64,000 bases of DNA from Strigamia acuminata (Eukaryota > Arthropoda > Chilopoda > Geophilomorpha > Linotaeniidae): assembly GCA_949358305.1 (NCBI GenBank), contig OX442314.1, positions 59,591,369 to 59,655,368 of the forward strand, in the 5' to 3' direction. Below, piece after piece: positions 31,093 to 42,416 of this stretch. A program made the translations under genes and the position numbers. Positions within the stretch are counted from its first letter, which is position 1; the number at the start of each line of letters is the position of its first letter. The notes beneath the pieces are model-generated. The model did not search any database, was not told the origin of the DNA, and saw nothing but the letters and a program-made list of their open reading frames with translations.

Positions 31093-33897
31093 TCACCCTA
31101 TCTGGTCCCTCAGTGCAATAGCGGGCAACTTTCCCCCGCGGGGACGTAGGATTGGGAGATTAACGGCTGGCGGCGGCGGAGGAAGGCCATCGGGCAGCGA
31201 CGTGGTCAGATTGGACGGGTTCTCCGATTCATTGATAAAAAACTGGGCGTGGCCGGGAGGTCCGTCCGTGCTGTTTCTCCTTTCATGCACCCAAATTCGG
31301 GTTGAAGCTGGGAAGTGGTTGGGACATCGACGCATCCGCTGCGTTTCTGGCGGCGTGAGGGGCTCTCGGTGAGCCCGCTGGAGCCGTTGGTGGAGAATCG
31401 GGTCGTTGGTCAACCTTATCTCCTTCGCCATCCACTGTAGGAAGGATTCACCTTGGCGGTGGGTGGCCAGTAGCGCCTGACAGGTTGTTTCCGACATCTG
31501 TAAGTTCGGATACTCTACTTCTAGTCGTAAATAGAGCTGGGTTGGCGCAGGCGCCGGTGGAGGCAGAGGCGGTGGAGATGGTGGCAGCGGAATTTCCAGT
31601 GGTGGAGTGGTTTCCTCCAAGGACAGGGCGTCCATGCTCGTTGAAGGTGGCGAGGGCGATGGCAGAGGAGGAGTTTGGGGTCCTTTGCGCGGCCGCTTTG
31701 GGATTAGCTTCGGCCGTTTACTCGTTTTTCGCTCCTTCGGGAATGCCGGCTTGGGAGTCGGGGTATAACTCCGGACGGCGGTCTCGGGAGGAACCGTCTC
31801 GGCCACTACGGTAGGGCGGACGGTCTCTTCCGTAGCCATTGGCTCTCTGGCGACCTTCTGCAGCAGTGTCGGATGCGTTCCTGGATTTTGGTAGCGGAAC
31901 GCCATCGAGCGCATCTTCGCAAACTGGAAACTCGGGTTTTCCATTGAGCGTGCTAGCTCAAACCGAAGTTCGGCGGCTGCCGGCGTAAACTCGGCCCAAA
32001 GTTGATAAAGGGCCCTTCCTAGGAAGACGCCCTCTCGATCGATGATGGTCCAAGCGGCCATCGATTGCCGACCGTCCAAGAAAAGGGCGGGGGAGAGTAT
32101 CTCCGACATAACTCTCGTCACTTCGGCGTTCAGGCTACTTCGGTTGAACGGCAGAGCACTGTTAGGATCCGCGGCGAAGGTGGCGGACATGTTTCGCATT
32201 TGGACTATTGCCCAATTGATGTGTTCCGTTTGAGCGGCGTCGGCTTGTGTCAAGGCCCTTTCGGCGGTGGCGGGATGTTCGCACTCAGCCTGGTGGGCTT
32301 GCAGCTCTCCCAGGGTGGGGTTCGCCGCTTCTCTTCGATTTCGGGCGTCTCGCTCCCTTTCTTCATGCCACATGGCGTCTCGACACGGCCTCGGCGCCCT
32401 AGTTGGCGGCAGAACCGGCGGGGGACATAGTCCTGGTGGTTGGTGCGGGACGCGTTCTAGGAACGCCTCGCCTGGTCGCATGCTTCCAGGGGGCGCCCAT
32501 CTAGTTATGGCTGGTGGTGGAGCCTCAAGGAGAGGCGGCCAGCTCGGTTGGACAGGATGGAAGGTTGGGGCGGACGGCGCAGCAGCGGTTTGGCCCGTGG
32601 AGGGCGTTGGCCGGTTTGTGGAAAAACCGCAGAAGGCGCTGGTGAGCACCTCCGCCAGTTCTCTGCGGGACATGGGCTTTTCCGGTTCCATCTCCTCGTC
32701 CAGATCCATTTTTTCTTCGATGGTTTCGCACCATCCTTCGGGTCCCTTCTTCCGATTGGAGGACGACACGGCTGCGGGTTCGGCTCTCGGTGAATCCGAA
32801 GTATAGGCAGCGGTCGGCCTCTTCTCGGCGGCGGCGAGTTTCGCCAACAGGGTTTGCATTCTTTGCCTGCGGCGAGCTCTGCTCTTCCGGTTGCGCCTGG
32901 TGTTGGCGGTCTCGACGTGCGAAGGGGTTACCGAGTCTCTTCGGATTTTGTACGGAGGTTCCGCTTGATCAAACATGGTTGACTCTTCGTCCGACGGTCG
33001 AACGGTGCGCACTAGGAAAAGGGAGGGCGCGGCTGTGGCAGCCGTTTGCCTCTCCTGTTCGTCGACCTGGTCACTCCACGAGTTGAATGGTCCGGCTTCT
33101 GGATTTATCCGTAATTCGTGGGATGAGGCGGGTACTATTACAACTGAGCGCAGGCCTCCCGACTGGATGACTGTTTGAGTTCTTGAGCCGCAACTGTTCG
33201 AATGGCCGGGTTGCGTCCCACTCGTCGACGGGCCGCTCTCCTCGGTGGAGAGGGCCTGTCCAAGCTGAGCGGGGCCGCTGTTCGAGCTTGAGGCCTGTCT
33301 CTTCAGCCTCCTGACTCGTGTGCCGCTCTGAAGGATGCCGACTCGATGCAGCTGCCACATTTCGGCTTGAGTGGCGATAAAGCCGACGGGCGGCACCCAC
33401 AGTGTTGCTTGGCGGTCTTCGCGGGCCTCTCGCAACCATTCTTTGATTTCTCCCGTCGAGAAACCATTCCGCTCCAAAACTCGTATTACGGCACTGGTTG
33501 CCGTTCGCTCTAGGTGAGCGATCTCCTCGCGGACGATTCTTCTCCGCTCTTCTGGCGTTGCGGCGTTGCGCCACCGAAGGCCGGTGTGCTCATCCGCTTC
33601 GGTACCGCCATACCGAGCTCGAAGTAGCTCCGAAAAGATAGGGCTCGACGGATTAAAGGCGGGATTGATCCGTGGCCCTACTCTCTCTCGCATTTTCCTG
33701 GGTAAACATTCGACCAGCGTCCTCGATCGGTCAAAGTATTCTTCGATCGCTCGGGAGTAGCGTAATCTCAGGGCCCAGACATCGGTGTCCTCCTCTGGAT
33801 ACGCTAGCCGGATAAATTCTGGCATCGCTAGCCGGAAGATGTTGCCCTTGGTGGGCACTGTAGACGGCAGGGCGTCCCATGATTGTAGCGGGTCGAC
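31093..33897 (-). CDS. Gyp2b third ORF, exon 2 (unknown protein)
   Basis: 934 codons in the position where retroviruses and errantiviruses carry env, but with no signal peptide, no membrane segment and no furin-like site. The first 200 residues (MPEFIRLAYPEEDTDVWALR and on) look like a folded helical domain rich in Arg, Glu and Trp. Then come a Ser/Pro-rich polar stretch, a second helical block (about 550-720 of the spliced protein, with INWAIVQMRNMSATF), a basic patch, proline runs near residue 800, and a short C-terminal domain. I know no homologue. The frame stays open 69 codons upstream of 33897 but lacks an ATG until MFLMLQ; the CAG ending at 33898 reads as a splice acceptor in phase with exon 1. 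The unspliced alternative is a start at MFLMLQ. Confidence 0.75.
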   Translation of the reverse strand, partial: VDPLQSWDALPSTVPTKGNIFRLAMPEFIRLAYPEEDTDVWALRLRYSRAIEEYFDRSRTLVECLPRKMRERVGPRINPAFNPSSPIFSELLRARYGGTEADEHTGLRWRNAATPEERRRIVREEIAHLERTATSAVIRVLERNGFSTGEIKEWLREAREDRQATLWVPPVGFIATQAEMWQLHRVGILQSGTRVRRLKRQASSSNSGPAQLGQALSTEESGPSTSGTQPGHSNSCGSRTQTVIQSGGLRSVVIVPASSHELRINPEAGPFNSWSDQVDEQERQTAATAAPSLFLVRTVRPSDEESTMFDQAEPPYKIRRDSVTPSHVETANTRRNRKSRARRRQRMQTLLAKLAAAEKRPTAAYTSDSPRAEPAAVSSSNRKKGPEGWCETIEEKMDLDEEMEPEKPMSRRELAEVLTSAFCGFSTNRPTPSTGQTAAAPSAPTFHPVQPSWPPLLEAPPPAITRWAPPGSMRPGEAFLERVPHQPPGLCPPPVLPPTRAPRPCRDAMWHEERERDARNRREAANPTLGELQAHQAECEHPATAERALTQADAAQTEHINWAIVQMRNMSATFAADPNSALPFNRSSLNAEVTRVMSEILSPALFLDGRQSMAAWTIIDREGVFLGRALYQLWAEFTPAAAELRFELARSMENPSFQFAKMRSMAFRYQNPGTHPTLLQKVAREPMATEETVRPTVVAETVPPETAVRSYTPTPKPAFPKERKTSKRPKLIPKRPRKGPQTPPLPSPSPPSTSMDALSLEETTPPLEIPLPPSPPPLPPPAPAPTQLYLRLEVEYPNLQMSETTCQALLATHRQGESFLQWMAKEIRLTNDPILHQRLQRAHREPLTPPETQRMRRCPNHFPASTRIWVHERRNSTDGPPGHAQFFINESENPSNLTTSLPDGLPPPPPAVNLPILRPRGGKLPAIALRDQIG

Positions 33898-34377
33898 CTG
33901 AAGCATTAAAAACATTTTAATTTCGATGCCCTTTTTATAAATATTTGGAATAAAAAAATTGCGAGATTGGCGGTGGCACCAAAATTTCTTTCGGTTGTGG
34001 CCGCTCCTCTCCGTCCTGATTATTCGCTGGTCCGCGGTGGTTGGCCGCTGGTGTAGCTCAGTCTTTCTCTTGCTACCTTTTTTAGATTCAGGAGGTCCGC
34101 TCAAAACAACGTCGCGTAATATAAAAGAATCGGTTGTTTTTATTCAAGCTTTTCTACTCGTATTTAATTTATTACGAGATTTCAACGTTACTTTAAAGTT
34201 TTAGTTTTTTCTACGTTTTAGCGACGCCATCTTGGCAAACAATTTCTTTGTCCACGTTTGGAGATCAGAGATCTTCGAGCACGAAAAAGGTTTCCGCGCC
34301 CGAGCTCCGATTCTACCGAAATCAACAAATAAATACAAAAAAGAATTCATCAGTCAAGTTATCACGCGCCACAATCC

Positions 34378-34946
34378 TGTTGGTCTAAGGAACCAAATGA
34401 TGTGTGTGTCGATGTGATATAGAATCACATTATGATATTTTGTTTTATTATATTCGTTTATTTATTCCGACATTGATTATATTCAATTATGTATATCTTT
34501 TCCAAGTTTTTACATTATGTTATTGTGTTTCTGCATGAGGTATCATGCAGTTCTTAATGCTTTGTTAAGCTTTACAGAATTTTCAATTCCGTAACGCCAA
34601 TTCACGACACCAGGTGTCGTTCTTGTATCTTTCACACCTTTCAAGATGGCGGCGACCATCGTTTTGGCTCTCGACCATCGTTTTGGCTCTCGCCCATCCA
34701 TTTCAACTCTGTAAACTCTACATTAGTGAGTATTTTCGTTATATTAAATTTATTTTATGCTTTTAAGCATTCCTGCTTCATTTCCCACGGCATATAAGCG
34801 AATATCGCGGCCGTTTCGTTTGCTTTTCGTCCTTGACGTCGCCAACACGTTCGCACGAGTAGTGCGACGCATTTGCGAACATTTCGGCCACGTTTCGCCA
34901 GATATTTCGGCCCCTTTTGGTCGTTTTCCTCTGCTACCGTCCTACA
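34378..34946 (+). repeat. Cop1 5' LTR
   Basis: 569 bases. It contains a 17-base palindrome at 34604-34620, AAGATGGCGGC at 34644-34654, a duplicated 19-base segment (CCATCGTTTTGGCTCTCG type) directly after it, GTGAGT at 34726-34731, and ATTAAA shortly downstream as a likely polyadenylation signal. Confidence 0.93.
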
Positions 34947-34948
34947 AT

Positions 34949-34967
34949 TGGTAGCAGAGGATGGTTT
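34949..34967 (+). other. Cop1 primer-binding site (initiator tRNA-Met)
   Basis: TGGTAGCAGAGGATGGTTT is a 19-base exact complement of the 3' end of animal initiator tRNA-Met including CCA. Confidence 0.9.
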
Positions 34968-35353
34968 AATCCTCTGCACGCTTCATTTGCCACTAATTAT
35001 CGCCAAAAATTACGCGAATTTCGCGAATTTTGCGGCGAATTTATATTTTCAGGTTTTTTTCACCATTTTCAAGCTGGATTCCCGTGATCTGAACGTCGGT
35101 AACGTTCCACTAACGTTCACAAGCAACCTGTGCTACGCTTCACGTGATTCTCCGGCTAATTTCGTCCGAAATTGTGCAGTCTCGCAAATTTCGAGGCGAA
35201 TTTTCGTATTTTTCAGATTTTCGACGATTTTCCGTTTCGACAACGTCGATGAGACGTTCTCCATCGAGAAACGAGACGATTCTCGCTTCATGCACCCCGG
35301 AGTGCATGTAGTATCGCCGATTTTTGATTATTTCAACGCTTTAAGTGAAGAGC

Positions 35354-35709
35354 CTCGATTTGATCGAGAAGAATTCGGTTTTTCGAAGCCGAATTGCGCT
35401 TTTCTAGCAGGTTTTTCGAGAAAACCTGTCTCGTGCTTTGCCGCGAGCCCGTGTGACCTTCCACGGGGGATTCATCACCTTTCGCCTTCCCTGTCGATTT
35501 TATTTGTTAGTCATAAGATAATTTTAAGTTTTTGGTGTGGGCCAATATTAGAATCGCCGCAGCCCTTGGGACAGTCGTCTCAGCTGTGGTTGTATTCTTT
35601 GACAAGGCTGAGCCCTGCCTCACCTAACGTTTCCGTGGCCCCAGGTGGCTTGCAAAGGGCGTTAGGGGGACACTTGTCAAAGGTTATTTGGTCAATTTTA
35701 GCATTGACC
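35354..35709 (+). ncRNA. Cop1 structured 5' leader
   Basis: At least six hairpins precede the gag ATG: 35354-35368 (CTCGAT/ATCGAG), 35372-35395 (AATTCGG/CCGAATT), 35408-35428 (CAGGTTTT/AAAACCTG, loop TCGAG), 35567-35582 (TGGGAC/GTCTCA, loop AGTC), 35597-35682 (CTTTGACAAG/CTTGTCAAAG enclosing a conserved core), 35690-35709 (GGTCAAT/ATTGACC, loop TTTAGC). Each has a counterpart in Cop2 with compensatory base changes. Such leaders in LTR elements hold dimerisation, packaging or internal-initiation signals; which applies here is unknown. Confidence 0.7.
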
Positions 35710-35873
35710 GCCCCCTTGATTGATATCCGCCTTGAACCATGTTGGAAGTGCTGTGCTCCGATCTGTGTTTACAACGACATTTTTGTGCCACTGAGTAGTG
35801 AAGTGCTTCGAACGCCGTTATACCATTTCCCTGAGTCCGTGTATTTTGCGTGGTGCGCCGAGTCTTCGCAACG

Positions 35874-38800
35874 ATGCAAAAGACAACGGAAACGACGGTC
35901 AGCCGAATTCCCATTCTCTCTGTCGGGAATTACGAGCCCTGGCAGAGAGCGATGCGGATGCTTTTAAAATCCGAGGGCCTTTGGAGGCATGTAACGGAGG
36001 AGAAGGAGGCCGACCATCTCCTAACATTATCTGAAAAGGAAAAGGAACGTTACATGGTCAAAAAGGACAAAGCTCTCGGACATATCTATATGTATGTCAG
36101 CGAACCGAAACGTTCAGCCCTGGACAATTGTGATACTCCTAAACAGGCATGGGACGTTCTGGCAAAAGCGTACGCGCCCAGTTCGCGGGCACGACGGGCA
36201 GCATTACGATCGGAATTCTTGACGTTGCATCTTGAACCTAATGAGGAAATGCAGGATTTCATTAATCGAGTTGATCATTTTGTTCGTCAATTGGCTGACA
36301 TCAAAGAGGTCACGACAGATGATCATCACGCATATCAATACCTCAACCGATTACCGCCCGAATACGCACAAGCAACGTTCGCCATATATCACTGGCCTGA
36401 TCAAGACTTTACACCGACTAAAGTTGCCGAACAATTGATTTCAGAATACCTACGGTTGAAACCGATGGGATTGCACAATGTACACTCATCTTCTGTGCAT
36501 TCGTCTGTAAAAGGCCAACAATCCCGAAAGAATTCTCGTCCTCGTCGACCGTTATCGGAAATTAAATGTTTCAACTGCAATGAGATGGGGCATTATGCCA
36601 ACAAGTGCCCATTTCCTCCACGCGACAAGAGTAATCAGGCATCGGCTTCTTTCCAACGCTCTCGAAGCAAGAGCAAGAAGCGCAACAAAAACTCCGCGCC
36701 AAAGCCAGATGATACGCGTCCGCGAGGCTGTTCTCGTCCAACACGAGAAGGGACATTCTTCGCCAGTGCCCCACAAGCCCCAGCGCGCCCAGTCGCTCAT
36801 TTTATGCAATCCAACGAATGGATTGTCGACTGTGGCGCGACGGACCACGTTTCATACGTTCGGGCTTGGTTTACGGATTTTGTGGACATCGTACCTTTTG
36901 ACATCGAGCTCGGACAAGGCAAGTCCAAGGTGACTGGAAAAGGAAATGTCCAACTGCTCACAAGAATAGATGACTGCAATTGTATTGTGAATTTGACTAA
37001 TGTACTTTTTGCACCGAATTTCGAGGCCAATTTGATTTCGGTTTCCAAAATTGACAAAACACGTCATCACATACACTTTTACAACGGTGAAGTCAACATC
37101 TATCAATCGGACATTCGGAGCTCCATTCTACGAGCAAAGGAGAAGGCAGGATTGTATTATGTGGACGGTTTATGTTCGACTCCTTCTGTGTCTGCGGCGA
37201 TTTCGACCCCAGTGTCGACGATAATTCCGACACCCGTTCAGCAAACGCCGGCGCTGACTTATGTCACCACAGAAGTGGATTTTGAGAACATTTCGAAACA
37301 GAAAAAGGGGAAATCGAAACAAGGAGGCAATACGGATTTTCGAATAGAAATGCCGCCGATTCCGAAGCAAATTCAGAATCAAATTTCCAATCCGACCCAG
37401 TCTCTGCCTGTTCCCCAATCCACGCCTATCCAACCAGATCCTCCTATCCAATCCTATTCCAACGTTCTCCAATCCATTCCGACAACGCCATTACCTAGTA
37501 TTCTTCCTGCCATACCTCCTCCTTCGAGCAATCCTTCTACATCACAAAAGAAGGTAATTGCTAACCCTGCAAACGTAAAGGATGCTACGGGTCTATGGCA
37601 TAGCAGATTAGGGCATTTGCACACGAATGCAATGCGCCTGTTGGCAAACAACGAACAAGTATACGGAATGGAACCGGGAGAAGTAAAACAAGAACTCGCT
37701 TGCAATGACTGCCGTCTTGCAAAATCGATTAAGATTTCCCACAAACCGGACCTTCACCCGAGTACTACCAAAGTACTACGATCAAAGCCATTCGCACAGA
37801 CCGTGGCGGCGAATTCATGTCCAATGAATTCGAGCGCTATTTGAAGGACAAAGGGATCCAAGGGCAGCGAACGAACCCATCGAGCCCACAGATGAACGGA
37901 ACGGCCGAGCGCATTAATAGAACGATGGCTGACAATATCCGCGCGATTCATGAAGAAACCAAACTTCCGGCCGGTTTATGGGCAGAGCTCGCTGTAACTT
38001 TCGCTTACATCAAGAATAGAAGTCCTCATTCACGTTTAAAGAATCAAGTCCCCTATGTACTTTGGCGTGAACGAGCATTATCTTTACGACACTTACGAAA
38101 GATCGGATCTAAATGTTGGGTCCACTACACGGCGCCAGGCCGTAAAAAGCTTGAGCCACGCGCATGGGAAGGATACCTCGTTAGGTACGCGGTCGCGACA
38201 CGTGGCTACAGAATTTGGAATTTAATCGATAATAAAGTCACGGAATCAGCTCATGTTCGCATAGACGAGCATCAATCGTATCGCAAATTTCTTCGAAATA
38301 TACCAAATGGCAACAATGAATCCTTCTATGAACCCAACAACGAGCAACAAAGAGTATCATTCAATGACACTGTCGAATATGCAAACTGGTCGATCAAGCC
38401 AGCATCAGATGATGAGCATTCGATATCCGAAGAAAAATCTGTGTCCAAGTCGGCTTCTAAATCAAAGACGCCATCTATGCAGATCGTTCATATTCCCCCG
38501 CCAACTACACCGGAACGACAATTATTGGAACTTTGCGCATCGACATTGCCAACTCCAATTCGTCATTCCATATCACATCCGATCACTAACGAGGAAAACC
38601 AAGAGGCCGCTGCAGGACCAATTGGGGACGACACCGACGATGACGCTGAGCAGATCGAAGAATTTGCGGTTCAACCGGACGCGGAAGAATTGCAACCGAA
38701 TCAGTCTGCACATGTGTCACCGGAAACGTCCAATGTCAGCTCCCCCGGCCTTTCACCACCGACTTCCCCAAATCGTTTCATCACGTTACGTAGGAAAGCC

Positions 38801-40702
38801 GGTCCGAACATTTTACAGCACACAATGCCTATCTTTGATCAGGGGCAAATGTCTCCATTACCTCCTGGCGCAACACATGTTGCAGCTCCTTCTGCCGGCA
38901 AGACATCATTCTATTGGCGTTATGTTGGCGGAAACACAGTATTCCGTAAATGGATTCGCGAAGAACATCTACGCAAAGATCAACAGCCAGGTTCGATAGA
39001 CATCGATGTCTACTACTTCCCGGAACCCGGCCTCCGACTTCGATCTCGCAGAGACGTCGAAGAGTTCTGTGTTATGAACAATCTTCCTTACGACCCCGAG
39101 TTATTCTTTTTCGGCAATATGGAGCATACACTACCATTGATTCCTCCAGCTCGACATGCCGCTCATCTCTGTCGCACCGAACCGTCATCGTATGCGGAAA
39201 TTCCCAAATTCGACGACGCTCCAAAGTGGCGTGAAGCCATCGGTGAAGAGTTAGGAACCTTTAAAGAGCGGGAAATTTATGTCGAAGTGCCGAAACCGCC
39301 TAACACGACAATCTTGGGTTGTAAATGGATTTTTAAACTCAAATCAGATGCGACCGGCAAGATCACTCGATATCGTGCTCGACTTGTCGCCCAAGGCTTT
39401 CGCCAAACTTTCGGAATCGATTACGACGAAGTCTTTAGCCCAGTAGTGAATTTCGTCCTCATTCGTCTATTCTTTTGCCTTTTGGTAGTGCTACGAGGAT
39501 GGAAAGATGCACACCTCGACGTCAAATGTGCATACCTGTACGGGGACCTGGAGCACAAGGTCTATATGCGCATCCCGGCAGGTGCCACTTGTAATCACCC
39601 CGACAACGTTTGGTTACTCGTGAAATCTCTTTACGGACTCCACCAGTCTGGTCGACAATGGTATCTGAAACTGGACGAAACACTTTGAGCCCTCGGATTC
39701 CGGAAAATGCCTGCTTGCAACTGCGTTTACATCTACGGCAATTGCGCAGTCATGTTAGTCTACGTCGATGATATTGTACTTTTCTATGCAGCCGACAGTG
39801 TTTTGGACCGGATTATTCGACTTATCACTTCGAAATTCGACATAGTCAACCTCGGCCCAATTACTAGACTGTTAGGCGTCGAGTTTATCCGCGAGATGGG
39901 ACGCACTTACATCTCTCAACGTGCGTACATTGCTAAACTCGTTCAGAAATACGGGACATCGACCAATCGACTCGTTAAAGTGCCAGTAACACCCGGGACC
40001 ACATTAGTTCGAGCATCGACAGAGGACCTGATCGATTTTCCCTACCGCTCACTCATCGGGTCACTGCTCTTTCTGGCTTCACGGACGCGCCCCGACATCT
40101 TATTTTCCGTCATCTCGCTTTCGCAGTTCAACACATGCTACGATAACACCCACATTCGTGCCCTTCTACAAGTTCTCCAATATGTAGCCAATACTTCGGA
40201 CTATTGCATCGAACTTTCCAACTGTGTATCGAGTCAGTTATGGGCTTATGTGGATGCCTCGTGGGCTAGCGACCTGGCGACATCTTTAAGTTTCGGCGGC
40301 TTCATAACGTATATCGGGAATGTGCCAATTGGCTGGTCGTGTCGAAAACAATCGACTGTCGCGTGTTCAACTATGGAAGCCGAATTCCTCGCCCTAGTTG
40401 AATGCGTGAAGGAAACCTTTTGGCTCGACAACATCTTCACCGAATTCCCGATTCTTAACCGTCTGTCCCGTCCGATTATTTACTCCGATGCCCTAGCCAG
40501 CATACAATTCACATCCAACGACGTGGAAAACTCGAAGACGAAGCATATCCGCGTCAAGTATCACTGGCTTAGGGAATGGTATACGGCAAGCTGTTTTGAT
40601 CTCCGAAAAGTGTCCAGCGAGCACAACGTCGCGGACATATTCACTAAGTGGCTCAGTTCAGAGCGTCTTCAGTCGTTGATCTCTCGTGTGTTCCGACTTT
40701 AG
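35874..40702 (+). pseudogene. gag-pol: Cop1 Gag-Pol polyprotein, broken
   Basis: From the ATG at 35874 the frame gives a Copia gag (VSRIPILSVGNYEPW, UBN2-like), the zinc knuckle CFNCNEMGHYANKC, a protease with WIVDCGATDHVS, and the GAG-pre-integrase domain ending in HKPDLHP. There about 200 bases including the first catalytic integrase residue are missing compared with Cop2, at a junction with a direct repeat (AGTACTAC), and the frame shifts. It resumes at IRTDRGGEF (about 37790) through the rest of integrase and the N-terminal half of reverse transcriptase to a TGA at 39686-39688, where Cop2 has CGA-type Arg. It then continues in the same frame to 40702 with YVDD near 39765 and RNase H. It cannot encode a working enzyme set. 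Confidence 0.93.
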
Positions 40703-40788
40703 ACTTTATCGTGACATTCTTTGGTTATTTACCCGACTTCGAGGATCGCCAAGTTTCTGCGGGAATATTCGGGCCTACGTGGCGTTTT
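40703..40788 (+). other. Cop1 3' untranslated region, left part
   Basis: Short stretch after the Cop1 stop, interrupted by Cop2 at the GTTTT target site (40784-40788). It resumes at 48041. Confidence 0.85.
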
Positions 40789-41350
40789 TGTTGGCGTGTT
40801 CTGCGCCGTCTACTTCAATATGAGTTCTAACTTTATGTTTTAATTATGTTATTCGATATTTTATCCATTAATTGTTATATCTCGATGTATTATTTATATT
40901 CCGTAACGTAATTCTTATTTCCGATTGTATTTGTATGCATTGGCACAATGCATTTCATTATTTGTCGTTATGTATACGGCACATTGCTATGCCTAGCAAT
41001 TCGATTATAGTTTGATGTTAATTATTAACGCCAGATGGCGTTTATGTAGTCTTTACTCGTATTCAATATGGCGTCCCACACAGGCGTGTGTGAATTAGCT
41101 GCTTTCATCCTTTGTTTGGACATTTATGTAAGTTATTATCGTTCCATTAAATTTATTTTATCATTTTAAACATTAGTTGTTTGGTTTATTGCACCTTACG
41201 TGCATTTACGTGTGCACATAAGCGACATTACGTCGCGCACTATTGAAAACGACAGGCGAACGTTCGCGCGAGTCGCGCGACGCGGTTTTGCGCCTTTCAA
41301 AGCACGTTTCCTTCGGTAATATACCGAATATTGCGCACTCCTCTGCTACA
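40789..41350 (+). repeat. Cop2 5' LTR
   Basis: 562 bases. Palindrome AACGCCA/TGGCGTT at 41027-41042, CAATATGGCG near 41064, GTAAGT at 41128-41133 and ATTAAA just after, in the same order as in Cop1 and the LTR at 63553. Confidence 0.93.
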
Positions 41351-41352
41351 GT

Positions 41353-41370
41353 TGGTAGCAGAGGGTGGTT
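41353..41370 (+). other. Cop2 primer-binding site (initiator tRNA-Met)
   Basis: TGGTAGCAGAGGGTGGTT, one mismatch from the 3' end complement of animal initiator tRNA-Met. Confidence 0.88.
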
Positions 41371-41888
41371 GCTGCCTAATTCAACCATTTTTTGCCTAAT
41401 TTTCGACAACATTCTCGCGAAATTCGCGATTTTGCGTCGAAAGTTTCTATTTTCAGGTAGCAACGATCTTCGCCGCGATTTTCGTCTGCCATACGTTTCG
41501 GGGAGTGTCTGGGACGCATCACCGACGTTTTGGACCGTGCACGCTGCACATTTCGTCATTTTCGAGCCGAATTTTGCACGGAATATCGCCAAATTTGCGA
41601 ATTTCAGTGCAAATATTGTATTTTCTAGGTTTTTCGGTTTTTTCGACGTCTCGCAGCAGCCAAGGCTGTTGTTTCAACGATTCCTCGTTTAATGCCGTAC
41701 GGAATTACGCGGGATTCGCGATTTTCGATACGGATTTTCTTTATTTACAGATTTTCCAACAATTTGCGATTTCGACACTGCTTAGCGAAGAGCGGCAGTT
41801 GCAACGAGAAACGAACACTCGATTGTTCGCGGTGCAGTTCCCCGGAGAACGGCCGTTATACGCCGATCTTTACAAGAGGAAGAAGAGC

Positions 41889-42235
41889 CTCGAATTATTT
41901 CGAGAAGAATTCGGACATTAACGTCCGAATTGCGCTTTCTCCAGCTTTTCGAGAAAGCTGCGCCGTGCCCACATTTGCACGAGGATCGCAACCGCGATTG
42001 ATTCATCTATTTCGCCTTTTTCGAATTATTTTGTTAGTTTGTAAGATATTTTTAAGATTTTGGTTGGGTCAATTAGTATCGGTTTCGCCCTTGTGTCCAG
42101 TCGGGCACGCGAAGCTTGTATTCCCAGTTAAGGCTTTCTCAGGGCCACCTAACGTTTCCGTGACCCCAGGTGGTTTGCAAAGGGCGTTAGGGAGATACTT
42201 AACTGGGGTTATTTGTGCCAATTGTAGCATTGGCA
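41889..42235 (+). ncRNA. Cop2 structured 5' leader
   Basis: Hairpins in the same order as Cop1: 41889-41904 (CTCGAA/TTCGAG), 41908-41931 (AATTCGGAC/GTCCGAATT), 41942-41960 (CAGCTTT/AAAGCTG, loop TCGAG), 42093-42108 (GTGTCC/GGGCAC, loop AGTC), 42123-42207 (CCCAGTTAAG/CTTAACTGGG around the shared core CACCTAACGTTTCCGTG), 42216-42235 (TGCCAAT/ATTGGCA, loop TGTAGC). Stem sequences differ from Cop1 on both sides together, while two loops are identical and the core is nearly so. Confidence 0.72.
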
Positions 42236-42416
42236 TCCCCGTCTTGGTTTCCGCATTGACAGTGCTTCGGTTTAAGTGCGACGATAAGTGCTCCGTGATA
42301 AAAGTGCATCAAACTCTCGTGCATTTACGTTTGTGCTTCGTTTCACAACACCATTTTGCCAGTGCCATTCTCAATTTCACGATATTTTTCGCGTTTGTGT
42401 TTCAACGACCACAAAA

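Noticed and set aside
33898-34104. Extending the third ORF of Gyp2b to 34104 as a 1003-codon gene
   Set aside because: The extension opens with TTG, reads through likely intron sequence, and its first ATG is only six codons before the splice acceptor; exon 1 at 48771-48893 fits better.
31093-34104. Envelope protein in the position after Gyp2b pol
   Set aside because: No signal peptide, fusion segment, membrane anchor or glycosylation-rich ectodomain is seen.
34378-41350. Treating 34378-41350 as one Copia element with unlike LTRs
   Set aside because: The 5' and apparent 3' LTRs are different families. Target duplications AATCC and GTTTT and the orphan segment at 48041-48155 show Cop2 nested in Cop1.
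42288-42416. Earlier start for the Cop2 polyprotein at 42288
   Set aside because: It lies in the leader. The ATG at 42417 aligns with the Cop1 start and with the first conserved residues.
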